Below, piece by piece: positions 6,369 through 13,260 of a stretch of DNA of 20,712 nt. The notes beneath the pieces are model-generated. The model made no database searches, had not been told where the DNA came from, and saw nothing but the letters and a program-made list of their open reading frames with translations. This DNA is from an uncultured Dialister sp. (lineage in GTDB: Bacteria > Bacillota > Negativicutes > Veillonellales > Dialisteraceae). A program made the translations under genes and the position numbers. Location of the stretch: NCBI GenBank assembly GCA_900543455.1, contig UQRR01000033.1, positions 1 to 20,712 on the forward strand, read 5' to 3'. Position 1 is the first letter of the stretch, and the number at the start of each line of letters is the position of its first letter.

Positions 6369-9300
6369 TTAGAAGGAGTAGCGCACCCCTGCATTCCACT
6401 GCCACGGCGTATCAACATCACCGCCTGCGGTGGTTTCTACATCCAGATAGAAATGGGTATCATGGCCGAGGTCAAGGTTCGTGCCGACGCCGAATTCCCA
6501 CCAGCCGCCGCCGAGGTCGGTCTTGAAGGAGGTCGCTGCTCCGCCCTTAGACATCGTCACGGAGGTGTCGCCCTGGAAATCATAGAGGTAGGACGCGCGA
6601 ACGTATACATTGCCCTGCTTGATATCCTTGCCGAGCGAGAAGCCGAGACGTCCGACGAGGCTGTCCATGCTGTCCTGATGGACCTTCGCTCCTCTCTTCG
6701 TCGTGAAGTCTGCCGAGGAGACTCTGCCGTAGGTCAGTTCCGCCTGCGGTTCGATCCAGTAGCCTTCCTGCTGGAAACGCTTGCCGTATTCCGCGGAGAA
6801 GGAGAGGCCATTCGTGCTGTAGTCGCCGCTGCCTACGCCGCCATTCACGTCGAAGTCATTCTTCATGTGTGCATACTTGGCAATGAGGTCGATGAAGCTG
6901 CCGTCATCTCGAAGGTTGCTGCCATATACCGCAAAGCCGGTGTGCTTATTCGTACCACTGCCATTGGTATAGCTGCTGTCCCCATCAGTATAGGTGAAGG
7001 CACCGCCCAGGATCCAGTCATCGGAAATCTTGCTGTCGTAACCGAGCTGGTAGTAGTTGTACTGGTTCTTGATGCCCTGCTGTCCATACTTAGACTGACC
7101 GCGTGCCATACGGGCCCAGATGCCCTGACTGCCTTCGCTCGCACGCACTTCACCGAGACGTTTATTCATGTCATTGTTTTCCTGACGCCATGTCATGAGG
7201 GAGAGGTTCGCCATGCTGCTGACCGCCTGGTTATGCTGCTGAATGGCTCTCTTGACCGTCGAAGCATCGATCGTGCCATCAGTACCTACTTTGGCAAACA
7301 TCTTGCCGGCGATGATACCATCCTGTGTCTCCACCACATCGGAAGCTGTTTTATCCCCCTCCTTCATTTTAACCGTGCCAGCGAGGTCTTCCAGTGTGGC
7401 TTTGCCCGCCAGGATCTTGTCGCCGATCTCGCCCGAGCCTTCGACTTTGAGCTTCGTACCTGTTGCTTTGTCATCGATGACAAGTTTGTTATCGAGGGAA
7501 TTGGTGGTAATAGTACCGTTACCGCTAATCTTTTCAACTTTGACGGGAGAATTTGCATCAAGTTTGTCGCTATCCAGATTGACTACGCCATTGTCCAGTT
7601 TCAAACTGTTCAACGCCACAGCCTGTGAGCCCGCCGAAGCCGAGTCATTCCCCACTTCTTTAACAGAGGTTGGATTCCACTGTGCCCCATTCTCTACTTG
7701 CAACGTCATATGAGAGACTTGCATCTTGTCGGCGTCAGGCTTCCCTTCATTACCGTTATTCCATTCCGCCTTTGTATTGCCCGTCCAGAACGAGCCTTCC
7801 CCATTCAGATTCACATTGACATTCGAATCGATGACTGTACCGCTACTTGCACCATCATAGTTGAATACGATATCACCATTCAGCTGTGTCGTATGCTTAC
7901 CAGCCACGTTGATATTGACATCCGAATTGCCGCGGGTCAGGATGGCATTCTTGCCATGGGTTACCAAGTTACTGTTCACATTCAGCACACTGTTACTCAT
8001 GGCAACGAGAGCCGAATCGGCATGAATCGTCGTATTCTCGGTATTTACGTTGACTGTAGCACGATGAGCCGTATCTGTCATGTCATTATTCTGGACATGA
8101 ATCCCTTCAGATGCTAGATTCCCACTGCTTTCCGCCTTGATTACAGCATTTTTCCCATTCAAATCGACAGAGCCATGAACAAGAGCCAGTACACCAATAG
8201 CATCTTCGCCCTTGGCAGAAATCTGGATATCAGAGCCGGCATTACCGGCGCTGATCTTGTTATTATCCTGTGCATATAAACCGCGAGCCTTCGTACCTTC
8301 TGCGGATACATTGATCTTTGCACCTTGGATCGTCACTTTGCCATCTGGTGCCCCAGTTGTCGGCGTACTGCTCGTCTCCCCTTTGAGACCTTCCAGTGCC
8401 GGGGGTTTAGCACCTTCAGCTGAAGCTACCGCAACACCCATAGCTGTCCCTTCGCTACTGCTTGAAATCTGCACTTCAGAATTTGCATCTTTGCCAAGTT
8501 TAATATCAGAGCCCCAATTGCTATAAACAGCAAATGCATGCTCCTTGGCATTCGTGGTATTAACGACTACTTTATCCGCATCAACAGTGATATTCCCATT
8601 GTTGGCATACAGTGCAGAACTTCCCAATTCGCCTTTAGGGCCATTTTTACCGCCAACGGTACGAATGTCTGCCGTATTCCCTGAAATCAAAACATTCGAC
8701 TGCGTCTCTGCATGGACACCATAAACACTGCTACCTTCTCCCTTTGCCTGGATTTTTGTGTCATTACCGGCGAGTTCCACCTTTCCAGAGGTAGAACCAT
8801 ACACTGCCGTTGCGCCCGCGCCAGTTACATCTACCAGCAAATGGTCTTTAGCTGTCAGCTGCACCTTTGCTTCATCACCTGTTGCTTGTACTCCCTGCGT
8901 AATCGCAGTTGAATTGACCACCAAGCTGATATCTTTTGCTTTTCCGATGATTTCAGAGTTCTTTTTAGCATTAATTCCCTTGCCACCTGTCATAGTGAGT
9001 AATTCCGTAGAATCATCCCCCAAAGTAACGCTAGCATTGGGCACGCCATTTCTTGAGTTCGTGTCAATGACCTGACCAACAGACACAAGCTCGATCTGTT
9101 TTCCTTTGACTATCAACAGAGCAGGTCTTTTCATTTTGGGAAAGTCGTTGTCAACCTCAATTAACGCTCTTTTCCCATTTTCATTAGATATTTTTACCTG
9201 TTCACCAGTAATCTCCGCATATCCGCCTTGGCTCAGCTTGACTCCTTGCGAAGCGCCAGAAATGCTGACATTTTGCGTATCTGTATTGCCCACAATAACA

Positions 9301-9578
9301 GATCCCCATTTGGTCGCTTGGATTCCAATCCCAGTAGCATGGATCTCAACCTTTGGCGTCGTTAAAGATATCTTTCCTTCTTGGGAGCTTGAAGGATCCC
9401 CTTTAGCGTTCAATCCATAATAAACATTACTAATTTTACCATCCGAATAAATGCTATTCACCTTTTTATCTTCACCGGCAACCGCAGCATTATCAGCCGC
9501 CGACACACTTCCCCAAGCGCCGCAGCTGAGCGCCATCACGATACCAGCGGCAATGAGTTTCTTTGTTTCTTTCTTCAT
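6369..9578 (-). CDS. Autotransporter adhesin-like protein, large passenger
   Basis: This 1069-residue type V secretion protein has a Sec signal peptide (basic MKKETKK, hydrophobic stretch, likely cleavage near A27). A long passenger of about 28-780 is rich in short Asn/Gly/Thr/Val strand repeats, as in parallel beta-helices. A helical linker contains SLMTWRQENNDMNKRLGE. The last 251 residues (819-1069) form an autotransporter barrel ending in VRYSF, whose final Phe is the classical outer-membrane insertion signal. The passenger would be displayed at the cell surface; its ligand is unknown, and I see no protease triad. GGGAGG precedes the ATG. The gene has its own terminator and a promoter containing a G8 tract, suggesting on/off or graded switching. 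The barrel is about 79% identical, without gaps, to that of the second autotransporter at 14989-17259. Confidence 0.92.
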   Translation of the reverse strand: MKKETKKLIAAGIVMALSCGAWGSVSAADNAAVAGEDKKVNSIYSDGKISNVYYGLNAKGDPSSSQEGKISLTTPKVEIHATGIGIQATKWGSVIVGNTDTQNVSISGASQGVKLSQGGYAEITGEQVKISNENGKRALIEVDNDFPKMKRPALLIVKGKQIELVSVGQVIDTNSRNGVPNASVTLGDDSTELLTMTGGKGINAKKNSEIIGKAKDISLVVNSTAITQGVQATGDEAKVQLTAKDHLLVDVTGAGATAVYGSTSGKVELAGNDTKIQAKGEGSSVYGVHAETQSNVLISGNTADIRTVGGKNGPKGELGSSALYANNGNITVDADKVVVNTTNAKEHAFAVYSNWGSDIKLGKDANSEVQISSSSEGTAMGVAVASAEGAKPPALEGLKGETSSTPTTGAPDGKVTIQGAKINVSAEGTKARGLYAQDNNKISAGNAGSDIQISAKGEDAIGVLALVHGSVDLNGKNAVIKAESSGNLASEGIHVQNNDMTDTAHRATVNVNTENTTIHADSALVAMSNSVLNVNSNLVTHGKNAILTRGNSDVNINVAGKHTTQLNGDIVFNYDGASSGTVIDSNVNVNLNGEGSFWTGNTKAEWNNGNEGKPDADKMQVSHMTLQVENGAQWNPTSVKEVGNDSASAGSQAVALNSLKLDNGVVNLDSDKLDANSPVKVEKISGNGTITTNSLDNKLVIDDKATGTKLKVEGSGEIGDKILAGKATLEDLAGTVKMKEGDKTASDVVETQDGIIAGKMFAKVGTDGTIDASTVKRAIQQHNQAVSSMANLSLMTWRQENNDMNKRLGEVRASEGSQGIWARMARGQSKYGQQGIKNQYNYYQLGYDSKISDDWILGGAFTYTDGDSSYTNGSGTNKHTGFAVYGSNLRDDGSFIDLIAKYAHMKNDFDVNGGVGSGDYSTNGLSFSAEYGKRFQQEGYWIEPQAELTYGRVSSADFTTKRGAKVHQDSMDSLVGRLGFSLGKDIKQGNVYVRASYLYDFQGDTSVTMSKGGAATSFKTDLGGGWWEFGVGTNLDLGHDTHFYLDVETTAGGDVDTPWQWNAGVRYSF

Positions 9579-9638
9579 ACCTATCCCTCCCGGATATTAC
9601 CATGATAAAAGTAAAAATAAACTCCTTTTCATGTCATT

Positions 9639-9667
9639 AGGATACCATTACCCCCCCCGTTAGTAAA
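9639..9667 (-). promoter_or_regulatory. Autotransporter 1 promoter with G8 tract in the spacer
   Basis: On the minus strand TTTACT (9667-9662) and TATCCT (9644-9639) are 17 bp apart, and eight consecutive G (C8 at 9651-9658 on the plus strand) lie in that spacer. A 17-bp spacer is optimal. Gain or loss of one G would shift it to 18 or 16 and is expected to change expression. Both hexamers are only moderate matches to consensus. Confidence 0.55.
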
Positions 9668-9771
9668 GTATTAAATTATGTTTTTGCAAATCTCTATAGA
9701 AATCTATACATCCATGACAATAACGCATGCTTGAGAGTGCGGGGACCTTGAGACTAAGAGACTTGGAGACG

Positions 9772-9862
9772 TCAGACTTCAGATATCAGACTTCAGACAT
9801 CTGACACCAGACATCTGACATCTAACTTCTGACTTCTGACCTCTGACTTCGGACTTCTGACA
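9772..9862. repeat. Thirteen-unit heptamer array TCWGACW
   Basis: Thirteen contiguous seven-base units run from 9772 to 9862, mostly TCAGACT or TCTGACT with one or two substitutions each. The array stops 6 nt before the terminator hairpin of the nucleotidase gene. Confidence 0.85.
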
Positions 9863-9868
9863 ACAAAA

Positions 9869-9895
9869 AAGAGCCGCCCGCAAGGGGCTGCTCTT
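9869..9895 (-). terminator. Terminator overlapping the nucleotidase stop codon
   Basis: On the minus strand AAGAGCAGCCC (9895-9885) pairs with GGGCGGCTCTT (9879-9869), with one mismatch, and is followed by a T run. The first stem bases overlap the TAA stop codon of the yfbR-like gene (9896-9894). Confidence 0.85.
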
Positions 9896-10481
9896 ACTGA
9901 TTCTGATTCAGTTGATCCAGCGTCTTCTCGAAGCTCTTGGCGAAACGAGCGAGAAACCAGTCGACTTCTTTCATATGAATGTCCTCGAGTTTTTTTCGTG
10001 TCGTGCGATAGGCTTCTTGAAATTCCGGATTTCCATCGCGGACTTCTTCGGCGCATTTGAGGAAGGCGGAGAGGGTATCGGCGGCTTTGGCAAGGGGCCA
10101 GAGGGGATCCCGCTCAAGGGTGACGAGATAGGATGCGTAGCTTTCCTGCAGTTCTTCGGGGAGTGTCGCGAGGAGTTTCTTCCTGGCTTCTGTCTCGATC
10201 TCCTCATACTTTTCGTGGAGGCCGGGGGTGAAGTATTTCACAGGTGTCGGAAGGTCGCCGGTGAAGACTTCGCTGGCATCATGGTAGAGGGCGAGCATGG
10301 CGCAGTGCTCGGGATCTGCCCACTCATGGAAGATGTCTTGCCGGATGAGGGCGAGGGCGTGGGCGATCATGGCAGTCTGAAGAGTGTGCTCGGCGTCATT
10401 CTCGGGGATGGTGCTGCGCATGAGACCCCAGCGGGCGATGTATTTCAGGCGCGACATGTAGGCAAAGAAGGGATAGCTCAT
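9894..10481 (-). CDS. yfbR: YfbR-type 5'-deoxynucleotidase (HD domain)
   Basis: The 195-residue HD-domain phosphohydrolase closely resembles E. coli YfbR (199 aa), which dephosphorylates deoxynucleoside 5'-monophosphates and helps control dNTP precursor pools. The metal-site residues are present: H32 in NDAEHTLQ, H67-D68 in LYHDASEV, and D135 in KAADTLSAFLKC. The pocket motifs RWGLMR (17-22) and GDLPTPVKYF (75-84) match the family. The reading frame is open further upstream, but that part is the opposite-phase shadow of thiD. The ATG at 10481 has GGGGGAG ahead of it and overlaps the thiD stop codon as ATGA, so translation is probably coupled to thiD. The functional link between thiamine salvage and nucleotidase activity is not obvious. 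Confidence 0.92.
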   Translation of the reverse strand: MSYPFFAYMSRLKYIARWGLMRSTIPENDAEHTLQTAMIAHALALIRQDIFHEWADPEHCAMLALYHDASEVFTGDLPTPVKYFTPGLHEKYEEIETEARKKLLATLPEELQESYASYLVTLERDPLWPLAKAADTLSAFLKCAEEVRDGNPEFQEAYRTTRKKLEDIHMKEVDWFLARFAKSFEKTLDQLNQNQ

Positions 10482-11287
10482 TTCATTCTCCCCCAGTGGT
10501 CTCCGTAGAACCAGAAGTGATGGACAGGGCCATGGCCGTGTCCGACGGAGTCTGTCTTCGCACACGCGATGGCGCCGGTGAGGTAGTCCTTGGCTGCCTC
10601 GACCGCACCTTCGAGCGGAAGGCCTTTGGCGAGGCTTGCCGCGATGGCGCTCGAAAGGGTGCATCCTGTGCCGTGGGTATTTTTCGTGTCAATGCGCCGC
10701 CCGGGGTAGGCGATGAAGTCCTTGCCATCATAGAGAAGGTCATCGGCGTCCATGATGTGATGGCCGCCCTTGATGAGGACGGCTTCGCAGCCGAAGGTCA
10801 TGAGTATTTCGGCGGCTTTTCGGCGGTCGGGAGCGCTCGTGATGGACATGCCGGAGAGGACTTCGGCTTCGGGGATGTTCGGCGTGATGAGTGTCGCAAG
10901 GGGGATGAGTTTTTCTTTATAGAGTGCGATGGCATCGTCTTCGAGCAGCCTGTCTCCGCTGGTGGCGACCATGACGGGATCGACGACGAGCGGCGCACTT
11001 CGGTGATTTCCAAGGAAATCGGAAACTGTATCCACGATGGCAGCTGTCCCGAGCATGCCGGTCTTCACGGCGTCAGGCGGAACGTCGTCGTAGATGGCTT
11101 CGAGCTGGACTTTGACCATGGAAATCGGAGTATTCACGACCATGCGGACGCCTGTCGTATTCTGCGCGGTCAGGGCGCAGATACAGCTCATGCCGTAGGT
11201 GCCGAGGGCGGCAAAGGTCTTCAGGTCGGCTTGAATACCGGCGCCGCCGGAGGAGTCGGAGCCCGCGATGGTGAGTAGTTTTTTCAT
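10478..11287 (-). CDS. thiD: Hydroxymethylpyrimidine/phosphomethylpyrimidine kinase
   Basis: ThiD phosphorylates HMP and HMP-phosphate to HMP-pyrophosphate for thiamine synthesis or salvage. The 269-residue ribokinase-like protein shows the N-terminal AGSDSSGGAGIQADLKTF (8-25), VVDPVMVATSGDRLL (101-115), TPNIPEAEVLSG (135-146) and IKGGHH (172-177). The anion-hole and catalytic motif is NTHGTGCTLSSAIA (203-216, C209). The ATG at 11287 follows AAGGAGG. The frame stays open 40 codons upstream, but those residues are unrelated to the family. No other thi genes and no recognizable TPP riboswitch occur upstream; the upstream DNA is repetitive. The stop codon overlaps the start of the nucleotidase gene by ATGA, indicating a two-gene operon. 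A pyridoxal kinase of the same superfamily is a less likely alternative. Confidence 0.93.
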   Translation of the reverse strand: MKKLLTIAGSDSSGGAGIQADLKTFAALGTYGMSCICALTAQNTTGVRMVVNTPISMVKVQLEAIYDDVPPDAVKTGMLGTAAIVDTVSDFLGNHRSAPLVVDPVMVATSGDRLLEDDAIALYKEKLIPLATLITPNIPEAEVLSGMSITSAPDRRKAAEILMTFGCEAVLIKGGHHIMDADDLLYDGKDFIAYPGRRIDTKNTHGTGCTLSSAIAASLAKGLPLEGAVEAAKDYLTGAIACAKTDSVGHGHGPVHHFWFYGDHWGRMK

Positions 11288-11349
11288 AGGTACCTCCTTG
11301 GAAATAGTTATTGGCGGTGGGCAGTCAGCAGTCCGTGGATCAGCTCGCA

Positions 11350-11825
11350 GCGTTTTCATGCCGCTACATGGGATATATCCTGCTCCGTTATCATGCCAGG
11401 GAAACACTGATTAAATCGTTGTCAGATTTTACTCTTGAATTTTTATGCATAGCGAGGAATAATCTGACGCGAATAGCGAGCTATTTAAGGAAGGTTATGA
11501 CGAAGCTATGTATAAAAATTCTTGTAAAATCTGATTCTGCGATTTAATCAGCGTTTCCCTAGTCCGCTTACCTGCCATATGCGACTATCGTCAGACGCGT
11601 TCGCCCTTGGAGAAGGGCGCGGCCAAAGGCCGGGATAGACGAAAGCGCCAGCTTTCGAATTTCTTTGTAGCGGATATGGGTGATTGTTCGAAATACCGTA
11701 TTCTGCAAATGGCGGTGATTCCAGATGACGATTTCCTCACATCGGCTTTCATTTTACTATAGGGGAGTTGTGCCTCTTCGAGGCACTCTATCCTGCGCCT
11801 TCGGCGCGGCCCTTCTCCTAGGGCC
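11350..11825. repeat. Multi-hairpin dispersed element, interrupted copy
   Basis: Left (11350-11397) and right (11561-11825) parts align with 4613-4925 in the same order and orientation. Shared landmarks are ATCCTGCT, TCATGC, ATCGTCAGACGCGTTCGCCC, CGAAAGC-GYCA-GCTTTCG, ATTCTGCAAATGGCGGTGAT and GTGCCTC..GAGGCAC. The copies differ by scattered substitutions, one 1-bp indel and the 163-bp insertion. Confidence 0.75.
11399..11559. mobile_element. 161-bp MITE-like insertion with long terminal inverted repeats
   Basis: The ends GGGAAACRCTGATTAAATCG are inverted copies of each other. The inverted similarity runs inward for about 55 bp, through CAGATTTTAC and AATTTTTAT to ATAGC near 11453 and GCTATG near 11505. 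The flanks are CA on the left and TA on the right, where the empty copy at 4659-4662 has a single TA. This is consistent with a TA target duplication, as made by IS630/Tc1-mariner transposases, with one base since mutated. It encodes no transposase and would need one in trans. Confidence 0.75.
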
Positions 11826-11846
11826 TACGCGCGGGAGGAATATTCT

Positions 11847-11937
11847 AGTCCCTAGTCCCTAGCCACTAGTCACCAGTCACTAGTCACCAGTCACTAGTCA
11901 CCAGTCACTAGTCACCAGCCACCAGCCACCAGTCACT
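11847..11937. repeat. Thirteen-unit heptamer array AGTCACY
   Basis: Thirteen exact-period units run from 11847 to 11937: two AGTCCCT, then mainly alternating AGTCACC and AGTCACT with three AGCCAC variants. The last unit supplies the TGA stop codon of the sixA-like gene (11935-11933, minus strand), so the array begins inside the coding end. Confidence 0.88.
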
Positions 11938-12403
11938 CTTTCTTCATCAGTTTCAGCGACGGTGTAAAGTAGCCGACGAGTTTCCCCTGCCGCCAGCGGA
12001 GGTCGTAGTCGATGACGGCGATACCGGCGAGGTCAAATTTCACTGCCGCGCTGCAGGCGGAGAGCAGGTAGGACTGCAGGAAGGGATGGTGGGATACGAA
12101 CGCAATGGGACTGCCGTCGGAGATCAGATGATTCAGCACCATCTGCCAGTTCGAGGAGAGGAGCTCTTCCGCGGTATGGATCTCCTCGGCGAAGCACTCT
12201 TCCGCGAGGATCCCCGCCGTCTGACGCGTGCGCTGGTAAGGGCTGGTAAAGATGCGGATGGGATTATCCTTCAGAAACTTGCCGAGGATGCGCGCGCTTT
12301 TCCGTGCCTGACGCATGCCCTTCGGCGTCAGGGAACGATTTTTATTGGCGATATCTTCTGTCTCCGGCTCTGCCTCGCCGTGACGCATAAGGATGATGTA
12401 CAT
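11933..12403 (-). CDS. sixA: SixA-like phosphohistidine phosphatase
   Basis: This 156-residue histidine-phosphatase-superfamily protein is of SixA size. The nucleophile motif LMRHGEAE spans 5-12 (R7, H8), TSPYQRTRQTA is at 53-63, and the second catalytic histidine is H105 in FVSHHPFL. SixA removes phosphate from histidine phosphotransfer proteins in E. coli and acts on the nitrogen PTS; the target here is unknown. The ATG at 12403 follows AAGGAGG; an in-frame ATG 12 codons earlier lacks support. The C-terminus KLMKKE ends at a TGA that lies inside a heptamer array, so a slightly altered C-terminus from repeat growth is conceivable. It sits downstream of the GDYXXLXY/DUF2157 pair but probably has its own promoter. 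Confidence 0.88.
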   Translation of the reverse strand: MYIILMRHGEAEPETEDIANKNRSLTPKGMRQARKSARILGKFLKDNPIRIFTSPYQRTRQTAGILAEECFAEEIHTAEELLSSNWQMVLNHLISDGSPIAFVSHHPFLQSYLLSACSAAVKFDLAGIAVIDYDLRWRQGKLVGYFTPSLKLMKKE

Positions 12404-12441
12404 AGATGACCTCCTTGGTAATGTGTAAATGAGACTCAAAA

Positions 12442-12471
12442 AGGATACAGCTTGGAGACTGCGAAGAACAA
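12442..12471 (-). promoter_or_regulatory. Possible promoter of the sixA-like gene
   Basis: On the minus strand TTGTTC (12471-12466) and TATCCT (12447-12442) are 18 bp apart, about 40 nt upstream of the start codon. The matches are weak. Confidence 0.35.
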
Positions 12472-12539
12472 AGCGGATATATCCAGCTCAGAGACGAAAA
12501 GACGATAGACCAAGCACCCGCAAAGTCCGAAAACCCGAA

Positions 12540-12588
12540 TCAGACGTCTGATTTCTGATATCTGACGTCTCCTAGTCTCTTAGTCTCG
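12540..12588. repeat. Heptamer array abutting the GDYXXLXY gene stop
   Basis: The units TCAGACG, TCTGATT, TCTGATA, TCTGACG, TCTCCTA, GTCTCTT and AGTCTCG run in period and include the TAA stop codon of the adjacent gene (12582-12580). Confidence 0.7.
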
Positions 12589-13260
12589 CTGCGTTTTCTC
12601 TTCTTTATTGATTCTCGTACTATACTGATCTCGTTCTTTAGCACTTTTCGCATAGGTCACATTGATATTTTTCCCAACCGTGGTGAAGGTCTGCTCGACG
12701 GGCGAACCATTGGCGAGGACCTTCGCAATGACTGCGCGGCCATCCTTGATATGGATCAGTGCCGAGAGCTCATTTTTCATATGCGTCTCCGTGGTCTTCT
12801 TTTGCTCATTCTTCACCTGCACGCGTTCGGAGAGCTCGACGATCGAGAGCTTCGCGATCTGCTCGGGCGACATGTACATCCTATCGACTGGGAAATGGAA
12901 ATGCACCATGCCGTCGATGTACGACAGCGCACGGGTGATGAGGTAGTCCCCGCCGGGACGGGTATCCTGCGCCCCGGTGATCTCCATCATGCCATCGGCA
13001 TTTCTGGTGAGCGCGAGATAGATTTCCTCCCCCTTCTCCGGTGCTTTCTCTCCGTGCCACGGGGCTTCGGTGAGAGGCACTGTCACAGGGAGATAATTTC
13101 TTTCATAGAAATCCCCCTTGAAATCGATCGCCGCCGGCACCTGATACTCGGCTCCATCGATCATCGTACTGCGATATTCGCCGCGAATCCAGACAAGGCT
13201 CGTCAGCTCGACGACTGCCGCCGCCGCGAGGAGAATGAGAGACATCTTCTTACTCAGCAT
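12580..13260 (-). CDS. GDYXXLXY-type envelope protein
   Basis: This 226-residue protein has one N-terminal membrane anchor (about residues 7-25) and an extracytoplasmic domain. The motif GDFYERNY at 49-56 fits the GDYXXLXY family with F for Y and R for L. A later FPVDRMYMSPEQIAKL segment (123-138) also fits, with YF/Y-type residues before a basic C-terminal tail. Members usually sit next to DUF2157 or DUF4401 membrane proteins, and here the start overlaps the DUF2157 gene by 11 nt (ATG at 13260, preceding stop TAA at 13252-13250), so the two are surely co-translated. GGAAGGAGG stands ahead of the ATG. The function of the pair is not established. Family assignment is from the motif plus context. 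Confidence 0.78.
   Translation of the reverse strand: MLSKKMSLILLAAAAVVELTSLVWIRGEYRSTMIDGAEYQVPAAIDFKGDFYERNYLPVTVPLTEAPWHGEKAPEKGEEIYLALTRNADGMMEITGAQDTRPGGDYLITRALSYIDGMVHFHFPVDRMYMSPEQIAKLSIVELSERVQVKNEQKKTTETHMKNELSALIHIKDGRAVIAKVLANGSPVEQTFTTVGKNINVTYAKSAKERDQYSTRINKEEKTQRD

Larger units (their letters stand above)
9579..9893. other. Autotransporter promoter region and heptamer array
   Basis: No gene lies in this 315-nt spacer. It holds the leader and G8-containing promoter of the first autotransporter, an AT-rich stretch (9661-9720), the 13-unit heptamer array at 9772-9862, and the terminator that overlaps the end of the upstream nucleotidase gene. Confidence 0.7.
11288..11932. other. 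645-nt repeat region upstream of thiD
   Basis: No gene is recognized. In order the region contains the thiD leader, the interrupted copy of the multi-hairpin element (11350-11825) with a 161-bp MITE-like insertion, and a 13-unit heptamer array running into the end of the sixA-like gene. A convincing thiD promoter was not found. Confidence 0.65.

Noticed and set aside
11288..11397. TPP riboswitch upstream of thiD
   Set aside because: The conserved CTGAGA and the second conserved core of the THI element are absent.
11847..11937. CRISPR array
   Set aside because: The units are only seven bases long, with no spacers and no cas genes.
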